A stretch of DNA of 64,000 nt from Alkalicoccus urumqiensis. Lineage in GTDB: Bacteria; Bacillota; Bacilli; Bacillales; Salisediminibacteriaceae. Position 1 is the first letter of the stretch, and every line of letters starts with the position of its first letter. Position numbers and translations under genes: made by a program. Positions 47,413 through 57,303 of the stretch are shown in pieces. The notes under the pieces are model-generated. The model was not told where the DNA came from and did no database searches. It worked only from the letters and a program-made list of their open reading frames with translations. The stretch spans positions 122,459 to 186,458 of the forward strand of contig NZ_PVNS01000009.1 in the NCBI RefSeq assembly GCF_002993335.1, read 5' to 3'.

Positions 47413-47426
47413 GGCGGTACTCCTTT

Positions 47427-47693
47427 CTATGCAAGAAGATTAAAAAAGAGAAACCGCACGCCGTCCATCGCAAACCGCAGTGCAAACAGGGCAACAATCG
47501 GCGAAATATCGATCATACCGATCGGTGGGATGATCTGACGGAACGGTGCAAAATACGGTTCAACAATTTTTCCGACCGTCTGACCGAAGTTCGATTCCCG
47601 GGCATTCGGAATCCATGACATAAACACATAAATAATACAGATGAAAAAATATACGTTCATCAGCGAAACAATGATATTACCAAGTTGAATCAA
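47427..47693 (-). CDS. ylmG: YggT family membrane protein YlmG
   Basis: 88 residues with two transmembrane segments (about 5-25 and 62-82) around a conserved amphipathic centre: FMSWIPNARESNFG, then EPYFAPFRQIIPPIGMIDISP. YggT/YlmG proteins sit beside sepF in Gram-positives and are linked to division or envelope function, without known biochemistry. The gene lies between sepF and ylmH with short gaps (22 and 14 nt). Confidence 0.94.
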   Translation of the reverse strand: MIQLGNIIVSLMNVYFFICIIYVFMSWIPNARESNFGQTVGKIVEPYFAPFRQIIPPIGMIDISPIVALFALRFAMDGVRFLFFNLLA

Positions 47694-47715
47694 GCAGCTT
47701 CACCTTCCTGATGTA

Positions 47716-48144
47716 TTATTCCTGGAGCATTTCAGAGATGGAGCCTGATACATCAACATTATCCGGAGTGCATAAGAATATATGCTCCCCAAGCTTCTGA
47801 ATATCTCCACTTATAGCGTAAACGGTTCCGCTCAAAAAGTCTACTATCCGCTTCGCCTGTTCTTTCGGTATCCGCTGCAGATTAATAACTACTGCTTTCC
47901 GGTCTTTTAAATGATCTGCAATTTCCTGTACTTCATCATAGGAATGCGGTTCAAGAAGAATGACTTTGGAGCTCTGCCCCTGTGAGACGGCGCTTAAACT
48001 GACAACGTTCGGCTTGTCCTTTTTCTTCTTGGACAATGCAGGCGAAAATTCCTGTTCTCCAGCTTCTTCTTCAACAGCAACTTCACGCTCTTCATACTCT
48101 TCTTCCATATCAAAGAAGCGTTTAAGCTTTGTTTTGATCGTCAT
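47716..48144 (-). CDS. sepF: Cell division protein SepF
   Basis: FtsZ-binding protein that anchors the Z ring to the membrane. 142 residues: an N-terminal amphipathic membrane helix ([19 protein letters not shown]), an acidic linker and the C-terminal DUF552 fold with [28 protein letters not shown] and [18 protein letters not shown]. The ATG at 48144 (8 nt from GGAGG) is preferred over the adjacent GTG. It follows ylmE by 24 nt; ylmCD, which precede ylmE in B. subtilis, are absent here. Confidence 0.95.
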   Translation of the reverse strand: MTIKTKLKRFFDMEEEYEEREVAVEEEAGEQEFSPALSKKKKDKPNVVSLSAVSQGQSSKVILLEPHSYDEVQEIADHLKDRKAVVINLQRIPKEQAKRIVDFLSGTVYAISGDIQKLGEHIFLCTPDNVDVSGSISEMLQE

Positions 48145-48168
48145 CACAGAGACCTCCTTTTAATGCGT

Positions 48169-48852
48169 TCATTCTTCTGACCCGACGAGCGAGGAGCCGA
48201 GGCGGACAAATGTTGCGCCCTCCTCCACCGCAATCTCCAGATCGTTTGACATTCCCATCGATAATTCGGTACAGGGGGCCCACGGAAGATCAAGTGAACG
48301 GATTTCGTTGCGCAGCTCCCGGAGCTTCTGGAAAAAAGGACGGACTTCCTCTGGATTCTCTGCATAAGGAGCCATTGTCATCAGTCCGACCACCTTAACG
48401 GCCGGATACTGTTCCAGTTCTTCAATAAATGAGCGGGTCTTTTCCGGATCCAATCCGGATTTGGACTCTTCTCCGCTTACATTCACCTGAACAAAGCATG
48501 AAACCGTTCTGCCTTCCTCCGCCCGTTTTTGAATCTCTTTCGCTAATGATAATCGATCCAGAGAGTGAATATAATCATATGCATGAAGCATATCTTTCAC
48601 TTTTCTGGATTGAAGACTTCCGATAAAATGCCAGACTGCCCGGCTGCCGATAGCATCAAATTTTTCCATAGCCCCTTCCAGCCGGTTCTCACCAAGATGG
48701 TGGATTCCGGCTTCAAGGGCTTCTTCTGCACGCTCAATGGAAACGTATTTTGTTACTGCAACGATCGAGACGTCTTCCGGTTTTCTTCCGGAACGCCGGC
48801 AGGCTGACTCTATTTTCAAATTGATATCAGAAAGGTTTTCTTGTACGGTCAA
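48169..48852 (-). CDS. ylmE: PLP homeostasis protein, YggS/YlmE family
   Basis: A 227-residue single-domain PLP-binding protein. The PLP lysine is in IVAVTKYVS (Lys35), and HHLGENRLEGAMEK, WHFIGSLQSRK, SMGMSNDLEIAVEEGATFVRLGSSLVG are diagnostic. It buffers pyridoxal phosphate rather than acting as a racemase. The start is TTG at 48852 with GGGAGG 8 nt upstream. It directly follows ftsZ (29 nt), whereas B. subtilis has spoIIGA, sigE, sigG, ylmA, ylmC and ylmD between. Confidence 0.94.
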   Translation of the reverse strand: MTVQENLSDINLKIESACRRSGRKPEDVSIVAVTKYVSIERAEEALEAGIHHLGENRLEGAMEKFDAIGSRAVWHFIGSLQSRKVKDMLHAYDYIHSLDRLSLAKEIQKRAEEGRTVSCFVQVNVSGEESKSGLDPEKTRSFIEELEQYPAVKVVGLMTMAPYAENPEEVRPFFQKLRELRNEIRSLDLPWAPCTELSMGMSNDLEIAVEEGATFVRLGSSLVGSEE

Positions 48853-48881
48853 TGCTTCAGCCTCCCATCGTACCGTTCTAC

Positions 48882-50012
48882 TTATCTGCGGCGCCGGTTT
48901 CTAAGGAATGCCGGAATATCCAGTGCATCCTCCTGGGACTCCTGCTGTTCCTGAACAGGCTCCTCCTGGCGCGGTGCTTCCTGCTTCTGCTGGCTTTCCT
49001 GAGGCTGTGTGCGCTGCTGTCTGCCCGGCGCTGCCTGAGGAGCAGCCTTTTTCTGAATGTTTTCATCAAAGCCTGTAGCAATCACGGTAACGACGATTTC
49101 ATCTTTCAGATTCTCATTAATCACAGAACCGAAAATCATGTTCACCTCTTCATCGGAAGCGGATGAAACAATCTCTGCTGCTTCGTGTACTTCAAAGAGA
49201 CTCAGGTTTGCTCCGCCGGTAATGTTCATCAGAACACCCTGTGCACCATCAACACTTGTTTCCAGAAGCGGTGAGGAGATGGCTTTTTTTGCAGCTTCTG
49301 CAGCACGGCTTTCCCCTGTAGCAACGCCGATTCCCATCAGCGCAGAGCCCTTTTCACTCATGATCGTCTTCACATCGGCAAAGTCGAGGTTGATCAGACC
49401 GGGAACAGCAATCAAGTCGGAAATACCCTGAACACCCTGGCGAAGAACGTTATCCGCTTCGCGGAAAGCTTCCAGCATCGGTGTGTTCTTATCGACAATT
49501 TCCAAAAGACGGTCGTTTGGAATCGTAATCAGTGTATCCACTTTTTCTTTCAGTGCTTCAATACCGGAGCTTGCATGGCTCATCCGGCGGCGCCCTTCGA
49601 ATGTAAACGGACGGGTAACGACACCGACAGTCAGCGCACCGCACTCTTTTGCAATTTCTGCAATAACAGGTGCAGCACCAGTTCCGGTTCCACCACCCAT
49701 GCCGGCAGTGATAAAGACCATGTCAGCTCCCTGAAGATGCTCTTCCAGCTGATCCCGGCTTTCTTCTGCAGCTTTTTTACCGATATCCGGGTTAGCACCG
49801 GCACCTAGTCCGCGCGTCAATTTCCCGCCGAGCTGCAGTGTTTCATCCGCCTGAGACATCTGCAGAGCCTGAGCATCCGTATTGACTGCGATGAATTCTA
49901 CACCCTGAAGACCATTTTCTATCATACGGTTAACGGCATTGCTTCCGCCGCCGCCTACTCCGATGACTTTTATCGTTGCCAGCTGTTCACTTTCCATTTC
50001 AAAATCCAGCAT
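48882..50012 (-). CDS. ftsZ: Cell division GTPase FtsZ
   Basis: Tubulin-like GTPase that forms the Z ring. 376 residues (B. subtilis 382). GTP-binding [10 protein letters not shown] (residues 18-27), the tubulin signature GGGTGTG (106-112), T7 loop [11 protein letters not shown] with the catalytic Asp. After about residue 320 comes a Gln/Glu-rich flexible linker and the C-terminal peptide [15 protein letters not shown] that binds FtsA and SepF. It follows ftsA by 37 nt. Confidence 0.98.
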   Translation of the reverse strand: MLDFEMESEQLATIKVIGVGGGGSNAVNRMIENGLQGVEFIAVNTDAQALQMSQADETLQLGGKLTRGLGAGANPDIGKKAAEESRDQLEEHLQGADMVFITAGMGGGTGTGAAPVIAEIAKECGALTVGVVTRPFTFEGRRRMSHASSGIEALKEKVDTLITIPNDRLLEIVDKNTPMLEAFREADNVLRQGVQGISDLIAVPGLINLDFADVKTIMSEKGSALMGIGVATGESRAAEAAKKAISSPLLETSVDGAQGVLMNITGGANLSLFEVHEAAEIVSSASDEEVNMIFGSVINENLKDEIVVTVIATGFDENIQKKAAPQAAPGRQQRTQPQESQQKQEAPRQEEPVQEQQESQEDALDIPAFLRNRRRR

Positions 50013-50049
50013 GTTTTCGTCCTCCTATCTAGATAATCAGTTCCCGGAG

Positions 50050-51345
50050 TTATTCCAGAAATGATTTGAACATTTTTGACATTTTCTGTTTCAGTCCCGG
50101 GGAGTCCCCGGACTTTTCTTTGGGCTTCGTTCTGCCTCCGGCCGGCTGCATCTCTTTTTCTGCCGGTGCTTCCCTGCGTTCCTGATCCAGTCCGGCATCA
50201 AGCGGCTTACCCTGAATTTTTGCGTTGCGGTAGGCGAAAGAGATCAAGCCCACTCCGTTCGTAAACTGAGGCTCACGGGCACCGATATAGTCCGGAACGG
50301 AAATGCGGACGTTTTCATCAAGTTCGTCCTTTAATACTTCCAGTACGCCTGGAATATTCGCTGTGCCCCCTGTGAGCACACAGCCTCCAGGAAGTGATTT
50401 CCATCCCATGCGGCTCAGTTCCTGACGGATCAGCGTCCCGATCTCGGCAACTCGTGCCTCAATGATGTTGGCAAGCTGCCACTGTGAGAATTCCTGGCGC
50501 TGGTCGCTCCCGATCTCTGAGACTTCAAACAGTTCTTCATCGGAAGCATCTTCAACCAGGGCGTTGCCGAATTCCACCTTCACCTTTTCTGCTTCATCCG
50601 TCGACGTACGAAGGCCGATGGAAATATCGTTTGTAATATGGCTTCCTCCGATCGGAATCTGTTTCACCGACTGAAGAAACCCATTCTCAAAGAGAGAGAT
50701 CGTTGTGGCTCCGCCGCCGATATCTACGAGCGCCACTCCGAGTCCGCGCTCATCTTTTGAAAGTGCAATGGATCCTGCAGCAAGCGGCTGCAGGACGACA
50801 TCTGCAGTCTGCAGCCCCGCTTTCTCCACACATCGTAGAAGATTATGTACAATGGTTTTCGAACCAGTAATAATCGTCCCTTCCATTTCAAGCCGGACAC
50901 CGATCATGCCGCGTGGGTCCGTAATTTCCTCCAGACCGTCTACAACAAACTGGCGCGGAATCACATCAATGATTTCTCTGTCCGGAGGGATCGACATGAC
51001 CTGTGCCGCATCGATTACTCTCGTGACATCTTCATCGCCGATTTCCCGGTCGCTGCTTGAAACGGCCACTACTCCGTGGCACGACTGCAGCTGAATGTGG
51101 TTCCCTGTAATACCGACAATCACGCTTTTTATTTCCATCCCGATCATCTGCTCTGCTTTTTCCACTGCTCTTCGGATGGACTGGACTGTATCATCGATAT
51201 CGACGATAGCCCCTTTTTTCAATCCCTCCGACGCCACTTCACTGACGCCGATAATATTCATCGACCCGCTGGAAATCTCTCCAATTACGATACGTACAGA
51301 GGATGTCCCGATATCCAGCGTTACATAGGTCTGCTCATAATTCAC
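50050..51345 (-). CDS. ftsA: Cell division protein FtsA
   Basis: Actin-like ATPase that tethers FtsZ to the membrane. I start it at GTG 51345 (431 residues, MNYEQTYVTLDIGTSS), with GGAGG 9 nt before it. LDIGTSS (phosphate 1), VALVDIGGGATTISLF (phosphate 2) and VLTGGTANIPGVLEV (adenosine) are in order; the 1C subdomain lies between. A Lys/Pro-rich linker leads to the C-terminal amphipathic helix KQKMSKMFKSFLE. A SigH-like promoter lies 59 nt upstream, as in B. subtilis. Confidence 0.95.
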   Translation of the reverse strand: MNYEQTYVTLDIGTSSVRIVIGEISSGSMNIIGVSEVASEGLKKGAIVDIDDTVQSIRRAVEKAEQMIGMEIKSVIVGITGNHIQLQSCHGVVAVSSSDREIGDEDVTRVIDAAQVMSIPPDREIIDVIPRQFVVDGLEEITDPRGMIGVRLEMEGTIITGSKTIVHNLLRCVEKAGLQTADVVLQPLAAGSIALSKDERGLGVALVDIGGGATTISLFENGFLQSVKQIPIGGSHITNDISIGLRTSTDEAEKVKVEFGNALVEDASDEELFEVSEIGSDQRQEFSQWQLANIIEARVAEIGTLIRQELSRMGWKSLPGGCVLTGGTANIPGVLEVLKDELDENVRISVPDYIGAREPQFTNGVGLISFAYRNAKIQGKPLDAGLDQERREAPAEKEMQPAGGRTKPKEKSGDSPGLKQKMSKMFKSFLE

Positions 51346-51403
51346 GTCCTGGCACCTCCCGGCGAACAAATGCATTTCCTGAAATTGTACACTTCTTACC
51401 TTT

Positions 51404-51430
51404 ATTCGATAAACATTTCCATAGTCCTTT
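51404..51430 (-). promoter_or_regulatory. Candidate SigH promoter of ftsA-ftsZ
   Basis: On the minus strand AAAGGACTA, an 11-nt spacer and ATCGAAT. The SigH consensus is RNAGGAWWW, 11-12 nt, RNNGAAT; only one position (C for W) deviates. In B. subtilis one of the ftsAZ promoters is SigH-dependent. Confidence 0.55.
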
Positions 51431-51603
51431 TGATGATTTAACTTTTTTTCATTTTTCCTGCGGCTGCATTTTGTTTTGTTCTTTCAGCTGGTATTCTGCG
51501 CAGTTGAAGCTGAAAATACTGCTGATTACAAGTCTACACTAGTTTGGAATACGAGAAAAGCGATTATCGGACTGGAAAACAAATTAGACACTAACACATA
51601 AAG

Positions 51604-51833
51604 GGAATGCCTGGAACGAAATCCGTGCTTTTGTTCCAGGCTGCCTCTTCTAATTCCTGTATTGAATAAAACGATTTCCATATTTTCAGGACAGCCGCTT
51701 CCAGCTTCAGCATGCAGCAAATGCTTCGTTTCGAAAAACATGGCTCCGCGGGACAGACGAGCAGGGCCCGGCGTCATTACCCCAAGTTGGATCCGCTCAT
51801 GCTCTACATCTGTGGAGACAGCGCCCGGCTTAC
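51604..51833 (+). repeat. Dispersed repeat, copy 4: decayed, internally deleted
   Basis: The 496-nt gap between divIB and ftsA has no gene. 51711-51832 aligns with the element at 2130-2255 (blocks AATGCTTCG, ACATGGCTCCGCG, TCCGCTCATGCT, CAGCGCCCGGCT) but lacks the 16-bp main hairpin. A 9-bp hairpin GCCTGGAAC/GTTCCAGGC at 51609-51642 may be the remnant of the head hairpin. In B. subtilis ylxW, ylxX and sbp occupy this gap. Confidence 0.65.
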
Positions 51834-51841
51834 AGGAGTAT

Positions 51842-52663
51842 TTACGTTCCCTCTAATTCCTCAGCGCCGGAATTGTCTTCATTGTCTTCAATGACTTCCT
51901 CTTCTTCCTCGTCCTCTGATTCAAAAGATTCAAAATACGGATTGACTCTCATATGCAGAATGCCGTCAACGTCCGGATCAAGCTGCTGGACAACCGATGG
52001 GTAGGAGGTCATCCGTTCTGCAAAATTCTGCAGTGTCGAATGAACGATAAAGCCGTCATTCATCAGCACACGGACTCGGTAAGGATCATTCTCCTCAGGA
52101 ATCAGTTCCATTTCCGAAATTCTGTTAAACACAGCGCCTGGTAATATCGAAAGCTGTTCTGCCGCCATTTCCCGGTGTCTGGTTTCTTCCATATTCAGAA
52201 GCACCGGTGCTTCACCTGATCCTGCCTGAAGGTCAGGAAACAGCTGCCCGGAAGCCAGGAGCGGCAGAAGAGCACCATCTTCTTCAATAAAACCTGCCAG
52301 TTCCTCTTCGGTAATGTGAATCTTGAGCGTTCTTGGCCAGTTCCGCTCAATCGATGCACCGCTTACAGCAGCGTGTTCCTGAATCCTGGCTTCTCTTTCT
52401 TCCCTGTCCAGGTTCCACATACTCACTTCTTCCGTAATGCCTCCAAGTGATACGATTTCATCGTCTGCTAAAGAAGAACTCCCTGAGACCTCTACGTGGC
52501 CGACATGACTCCAGCTGCTCTGCGAGTAAATAACAGCGAGCACGGTGAAAAGGAGAAGGGAGAGGTATAGATACAGCCGCCGCTTCGCACGCTTCCTCCG
52601 TCTTTTTTGGAGCTCGGGAAGCTTATTTTCCAAATCAACAACCGTCTGCTCCCTATCAGCCAT
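51842..52663 (-). CDS. divIB: Cell division protein DivIB/FtsQ
   Basis: Bitopic septal protein that joins FtsL and DivIC. 273 residues: basic cytoplasmic N-terminus (about 1-29, RRRKRAKRR), one transmembrane helix (30-47), an extracellular POTRA domain (from VGHVEVSGSSSLADDEIV), the beta domain, and a long acidic tail (about 243-273) of Glu/Asp. The acidic tail is longer than usual. It follows murG directly (29 nt); the murB gene found between them in B. subtilis is absent. Confidence 0.93.
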   Translation of the reverse strand: MADREQTVVDLENKLPELQKRRRKRAKRRLYLYLSLLLFTVLAVIYSQSSWSHVGHVEVSGSSSLADDEIVSLGGITEEVSMWNLDREEREARIQEHAAVSGASIERNWPRTLKIHITEEELAGFIEEDGALLPLLASGQLFPDLQAGSGEAPVLLNMEETRHREMAAEQLSILPGAVFNRISEMELIPEENDPYRVRVLMNDGFIVHSTLQNFAERMTSYPSVVQQLDPDVDGILHMRVNPYFESFESEDEEEEEVIEDNEDNSGAEELEGT

Positions 52664-52692
52664 ATCTCCCCCTCCTTTCCTGAGTGCCCGTT

Positions 52693-53790
52693 TTAGTTTG
52701 ATATCATTTTCTGCATCAGGGTAAACAATGCTTTGGATGCATCCGGTCTGCCGGAAGCTCTGGATGCCTCTCTCATACTTTTATTGACGGAAGGCTCCAG
52801 CATGTGAAGCAGCTTCTCTGTTAACAGCGCAGGCGTCAACTCTTTTTCCTGAATCATCTCCGCAGCTCCCCGATCTACAAGCGACATAGCATTTTTCGTC
52901 TGGTGATCAGCTGTTACATATGGACTCGGTATAAGAAGCGCCGGCACGCCGATGGCTGTAATTTCAGCAAGCGTTGTAGCCCCGGCCCGCGTAAGAATAC
53001 CATCCACTTCCAGCAGCAGTTCAGGCATGTTTTCCACGTAGGGAACAATGACAACATTTTCCGGGAGGCTCCGTGAAGCTGCTTCTTTTGAAATCGACTC
53101 ATAGTGAACGCTGCCCGTTACGTAAATGACCTGGAAGTTTTCCTCTTTCCAGGATTCTGCGGCCTGAAGTACCGCTTCATTAATCGGCCTCGCTCCTCTG
53201 CTTCCGCCGACAGCAAGAAAGACCGGCTTCGATGGGTCCAGGCCGAGGGACGGCACAACCGGCGGATCAGCCGGAACAGTTTCTGCAGCTTCCGTCGCCC
53301 GCGGGTTTCCGGTAAAGCTTGTTTTCTCTTCTGGAAAATACGCTTCTGCTTCTGAAAAGCATACCGCTATCTGATCAACAAACTTTGCGAGAAATTTATT
53401 TGTGAGCCCGGGCACGCTGTTCTGCTCGTGGATCATCGTAGGAATTTTTTGTCTGGAAGCAGCATACACAACGGGTCCGCATACATAGCCGCCGGTTCCG
53501 ATGACAATCTCAGGTTGAAACTCATTCAATATTTTTTTTGCTTTCTTTGCAGCTGCATAAAACCGGTAGACCGTTTTGACATTCTCAAGACTCAGCTTCC
53601 GCTGAATACCCGTAATATGTACGCTCTCAAAGTCAATTCCGGACTCCGGTACGATGGTCGACTCCAGCCCCTTCTCTGTTCCGATATAGAGAAATACAGC
53701 TTCAGGGACTGTTTGTTTAATATAGCGGATCAGCGCCAGTGCAGGATAGATATGTCCACCTGTTCCTCCGCCGGTTACAACCACTCTCAT
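52693..53790 (-). CDS. murG: UDP-N-acetylglucosamine transferase MurG
   Basis: Adds GlcNAc to lipid I to form lipid II on the cytoplasmic membrane face. 365 residues from the ATG at 53790, with AAAGGAGG 8 nt before it. The N-terminal GGGTGGHIYPALAL loop, GTGGYVCGPVVYAA, HEQNSVPGLTNKFL and the C-terminal RAGATTLAEITAIGVPALLIP are the GT28 hallmarks. It overlaps murD by 4 nt; spoVE, which separates them in B. subtilis, is absent. Confidence 0.97.
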   Translation of the reverse strand: MRVVVTGGGTGGHIYPALALIRYIKQTVPEAVFLYIGTEKGLESTIVPESGIDFESVHITGIQRKLSLENVKTVYRFYAAAKKAKKILNEFQPEIVIGTGGYVCGPVVYAASRQKIPTMIHEQNSVPGLTNKFLAKFVDQIAVCFSEAEAYFPEEKTSFTGNPRATEAAETVPADPPVVPSLGLDPSKPVFLAVGGSRGARPINEAVLQAAESWKEENFQVIYVTGSVHYESISKEAASRSLPENVVIVPYVENMPELLLEVDGILTRAGATTLAEITAIGVPALLIPSPYVTADHQTKNAMSLVDRGAAEMIQEKELTPALLTEKLLHMLEPSVNKSMREASRASGRPDASKALFTLMQKMISN

Positions 53791-55151
53791 TCCGCGTCCC
53801 TCCTTTCGATCCATTGCTGTACAGTCTCTACAAACAATGCACCTCGTTCTTCAAATGTCTTAAATTGATCCCACGAAGCACAGGCAGGAGAAAGAAGAAT
53901 AACATCACCTGCCGTCGAGGCAGCAACTGCTTTTTCAACAGCTTTGGGGAGCGTTTCATTGACGGACACTGTCTGAACCCCTGCTCTTCGGGCCATTTCG
54001 GCAAGCTTTTCCTTTGTTTCGCCGTAAGCAGCAACTGCTTTGACACGCTTCATGTACGGGATAAGTTCATCAAATGATTGTCCCCTGTCCAGTCCGCCAC
54101 AGATCCAGACTACCGGATCATCGAACGCTTCCAGTGAGGTGATGGCTGCAGCACTGTTCGTCGCTTTCGAATTGTTGTAAAACGTCCGCCCTTCCCACTC
54201 ACCGACTTCCTGAAGACGGTGCTCCACACCGGAAAATGTTTTCAGTACGTGACGGATCCGTTCCATGTCGGCGCCGTTTTCAACAGCAGCAAGTGCCGCA
54301 GCGAGTGCGTTGGCAATATTGTACTCTCCCGGCAGAGCAAATTCCTCACGGGAAATCAGCTTTTCTCCCTTCACATAAAGCCCGTCCTGCCGCAGATCCG
54401 CTCCTTCAGGCACTTCTTTTTTCAATGAAAAAGCAGCTTTACGACCGGAAGCATTCCGGGTGAGCTGGACGACATCGTCGTCGTCGAGGTTGTAAATCAG
54501 CAGATCGTTCTCTGTCTGCCGGCGGAAAATTTCTGCCTTGGCATCGTGATATGCTTCCCGTGTACCGTGGTAATCGAGGTGAGCATCCATTAAATTCAGC
54601 AGGACCGCTGTCCCCGGGTGGAATGTATCTGTACCCATGAGCTGAAAACTGGAAAGTTCCATCACGAGTGCATCAGTGGTACCTGAAGACCGGACGACTT
54701 CAGAAGCTGGAAAGCCAATATTTCCGGCAAGCTTCGGAGTAAGCGCACTGTTTTTCAGCATTTCCCAGATTAATGTCGTAGTCGTTGTTTTGCCATTTGA
54801 CCCGGTCACAGCAATTGCGTGACTGTCAGAAGCGTCCCAGGCCGGCTGAATCTCTGTAAGAACTGGAATCTGAAGTGCCTGCGCTTTCTCGACAAGCGGA
54901 TGATCATAGCGGATACCCGGATTTTTAATTAGTGCATCCACGCTTTCGTGCACGAGTGATTCCGGATGGCTCCCGCAGATAACGTCGGCACCCATTTCCC
55001 GTAGACGGGAAGCAGATTCTGTTTCCTCCCCCTGATCATTGACTGTTACTTCCGCTCCAAGCTGCAGCAGAAGCTTCGCCGCTTCCGTTCCGCTTCTCGC
55101 GAGGCCGAGCACTAATACACGCTTTCCTTTCCAGCGGGTATCGAGTCTCAT
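53787..55151 (-). CDS. murD: UDP-N-acetylmuramoyl-L-alanine--D-glutamate ligase
   Basis: Adds D-glutamate to UDP-MurNAc-L-Ala. 454 residues from the ATG at 55151 (GGAGGTG upstream). Order: UDP-binding domain ([10 protein letters not shown], residues 12-21), ATP-binding P-loop [10 protein letters not shown] (115-124), the Lys/His region [12 protein letters not shown], and C-terminal [28 protein letters not shown] and [12 protein letters not shown]. All catalytic motifs are intact, in contrast with the MurF-like protein nearby. Overlaps mraY and murG by 4 nt each. Confidence 0.97.
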   Translation of the reverse strand: MRLDTRWKGKRVLVLGLARSGTEAAKLLLQLGAEVTVNDQGEETESASRLREMGADVICGSHPESLVHESVDALIKNPGIRYDHPLVEKAQALQIPVLTEIQPAWDASDSHAIAVTGSNGKTTTTTLIWEMLKNSALTPKLAGNIGFPASEVVRSSGTTDALVMELSSFQLMGTDTFHPGTAVLLNLMDAHLDYHGTREAYHDAKAEIFRRQTENDLLIYNLDDDDVVQLTRNASGRKAAFSLKKEVPEGADLRQDGLYVKGEKLISREEFALPGEYNIANALAAALAAVENGADMERIRHVLKTFSGVEHRLQEVGEWEGRTFYNNSKATNSAAAITSLEAFDDPVVWICGGLDRGQSFDELIPYMKRVKAVAAYGETKEKLAEMARRAGVQTVSVNETLPKAVEKAVAASTAGDVILLSPACASWDQFKTFEERGALFVETVQQWIERRDAE

Positions 55152-56122
55152 ATGCCCACCTCCAGCCATACACCGACAAATGCGAGTACAATACCGACGC
55201 TCCAGAATGTGAGTACAACCCGCCATTCGCTCCAGCCGGAAAGCTCAAAATGATGATGAAGCGGACTCATCTTGAAAACTCTTCTTTTCCGGAGCTTATA
55301 GGAGGCCACCTGAATGATGACGGAAAGTGTTTCGACAACAAATACACCGCCGATCAGAACGAGAAGAACTTCCGTTTTCGTAAGGATTGCAAGCATGGCG
55401 ATGGCTCCGCCAAGAGCCAGGGATCCGGTATCCCCCATAAATATTTTAGCCGGATGCGCATTAAATACGAGGAAGCCGAGCAGAGCGCCGGTCACTGCCA
55501 TAGCAAACACTGCTGAAGCCTCCATGCCGGAAAGCGCCGCAATGACAGCAAATGCTGTAAAGGCGCAGGCTGCAGTACCTGCCACGAGACCGTCCAGGCC
55601 ATCGGTCAGATTCACTGCATTGCTCGCCCCGACGAGCATAATGATGATAAACGGCAGATAGAAGACGCCGAGATCTACAGACCACTCTGTTCCCGGTATT
55701 CCCACTGCTGTAGAAATACCCTGATACGTCAATGCGGCATACACGATGACCGAAATAACCACCTGACCTAAAAATTTCTGTTTCGAGGTCAGGCCAAGAT
55801 TTCGTTTTTTCACCACTTTAATATAATCATCGAGAAAGCCGAGCAGCCCAAATCCGATCGTCACGAGCAGAAGCAGCCAGATTTCCAGGCCGAGCGTGTG
55901 AAACTGACCGCCTATAATCATGGCAGTGACGGCAGCCGCAGCCAGAAAAATAACGCCGCCCATCGTTGGTGTTCCCGTTTTCTTATGGTGTGTTTCCGGA
56001 CCTTCAGACCGGATACTCTGACCGAATTTCAGCTTTCGGAAAAACGGAATAAGCACCGGTGATAAAAATACTGTTAATAAAAATGACAAAAATAAGGCAA
56101 CTAAGAGCCCATTACCTAACAT
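55148..56122 (-). CDS. mraY: Phospho-N-acetylmuramoyl-pentapeptide transferase
   Basis: Membrane enzyme that makes lipid I from UDP-MurNAc-pentapeptide and undecaprenyl phosphate. 324 residues, about ten transmembrane helices. Catalytic motifs: [17 protein letters not shown] (Asp pair), [15 protein letters not shown] and the HHHFE block in [22 protein letters not shown] lies 7 nt before the ATG. It follows the MurF-like gene by 14 nt. Confidence 0.97.
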   Translation of the reverse strand: MLGNGLLVALFLSFLLTVFLSPVLIPFFRKLKFGQSIRSEGPETHHKKTGTPTMGGVIFLAAAAVTAMIIGGQFHTLGLEIWLLLLVTIGFGLLGFLDDYIKVVKKRNLGLTSKQKFLGQVVISVIVYAALTYQGISTAVGIPGTEWSVDLGVFYLPFIIIMLVGASNAVNLTDGLDGLVAGTAACAFTAFAVIAALSGMEASAVFAMAVTGALLGFLVFNAHPAKIFMGDTGSLALGGAIAMLAILTKTEVLLVLIGGVFVVETLSVIIQVASYKLRKRRVFKMSPLHHHFELSGWSEWRVVLTFWSVGIVLAFVGVWLEVGI

Positions 56123-56136
56123 CTGGAGACCCCTCT

Positions 56137-57303
56137 CTAATTTCGGTTCAATTCTTGTAGTATTTCGTAAATCATTTCCCTGTTTGCCCCTTTATAAAGA
56201 AGCACAGCACTCGTGGAAAGCAGCTCTTTTAAATGGCCGAGGGCATCAGAATGCGTCTGGTAACAGGAGCTGACCGGTGTGTCCGGATGCATACGCCTAA
56301 GCTGATCATGGACCCAGAAAGCTTTCTCTCCAATGCATATAACGTCTGTGATAGCCTCCGGCAGCTTTTCTGCAACCGTTTCGTGGATCGTTTTTGCCCG
56401 GCGGTCTGCCTGAAATCCCTCATCGATGACGAGAGCTCTTCTTTCAAACGATCCAATATCTGATAAGACGCCGATCGTATAGTCGAGAGTCTGCTGGCGC
56501 AGCGCCACCGCTTCCAGCAGAACGACTCCGCCTTTGGACGAGTTCATGGACTGAAACCCATACTGCTCGGGCTTTAACAGCTCCCAGGGAGGACTGCCGG
56601 AGGAGCCGGTCTGTTTTTTCCAGAAGTCTGCAGCTGTGCCGACGCTGTAGAAAAATCCATCAAGCCATGAAGGAATTTCTTTTTCCCACCTTGTTGGTGT
56701 CGCAGGCGTGATTACGCTCTCACTGCCGGCATCCTCTTTAGACGGATGTGCAGAAATCGTAATTACTTTATCCGGACCGGCTGCACGATGATCCCTTTCT
56801 CCCTGATTCTCCCGTAGAAACACGGTATGTACATCATCCGGAATAGACAGAAGCCTCTCTTCCATCGTTACACCTGCCTGCAATGGTCCGGTTAAAAATT
56901 GAACATTTGCATGCATCCACGTTTCCAGCGTTTTTAAAAAAACGTCTGCTGCATAATCTCCTTTTACCTGGATAACTTCTGCAGTGTGTCCGGCCATAAA
57001 CTCTTCTGCCAGCTTTTTCAGCACCGCTTCAGGGTCTTCTGTAATGTATAAAGGAAAGGAATCGGGGATCGTATCCGGCAGCGGCTCATCCTCGGCCCAA
57101 AGCGCGGCGGAAGCACCACTTTCTACTGCTGCTTCGATAAATTGATGTCCATCGTAACCGGAACGTCGTTTCGGAAGGTATAAGCTGCCTTCCTCTACAT
57201 CATAAATGTTTCCTGCAATGCGTGAATACGTCTTTTCTCCGGAATCTCCACGCGTCCGGAGTACAGCCTCTTTCAAGCGTTTATCAGTTAGAAATGACGT
57301 CAT
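56137..57303 (-). CDS. MurF-like protein without the ATP-binding loop (probable pseudoenzyme)
   Basis: 388 residues from the ATG at 57303 (AAAGGAG 8 nt upstream, 4-nt overlap with murE). The N-terminal part is a recognisable Mur substrate domain: [20 protein letters not shown] (residues 34-53) matches the MurE/MurF pattern ending in DGH, followed by the [10 protein letters not shown] block. The C-terminal part (289-388) resembles MurF domain 3, with [17 protein letters not shown] and [17 protein letters not shown], the last like the MurF KGSRGM end. In between, the place of the P-loop GSNGKTTT reads [11 protein letters not shown] (113-123), and the nucleotide and metal motifs and the NDAYNA-type block are not found. 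Mur ligases are about 450 residues; the centre is shortened. Location between murE and mraY is the usual murF position. The frame is open with normal ribosome site, so it is probably expressed but not a ligase; an intact murF should exist elsewhere. Confidence 0.75.
   Translation of the reverse strand: MTSFLTDKRLKEAVLRTRGDSGEKTYSRIAGNIYDVEEGSLYLPKRRSGYDGHQFIEAAVESGASAALWAEDEPLPDTIPDSFPLYITEDPEAVLKKLAEEFMAGHTAEVIQVKGDYAADVFLKTLETWMHANVQFLTGPLQAGVTMEERLLSIPDDVHTVFLRENQGERDHRAAGPDKVITISAHPSKEDAGSESVITPATPTRWEKEIPSWLDGFFYSVGTAADFWKKQTGSSGSPPWELLKPEQYGFQSMNSSKGGVVLLEAVALRQQTLDYTIGVLSDIGSFERRALVIDEGFQADRRAKTIHETVAEKLPEAITDVICIGEKAFWVHDQLRRMHPDTPVSSCYQTHSDALGHLKELLSTSAVLLYKGANREMIYEILQELNRN

Noticed and set aside
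56137..57303. Calling the gene between murE and mraY an active murF
   Set aside because: The P-loop and the other catalytic blocks are not present, so a working ligase is unlikely although the position and the end domains fit MurF.
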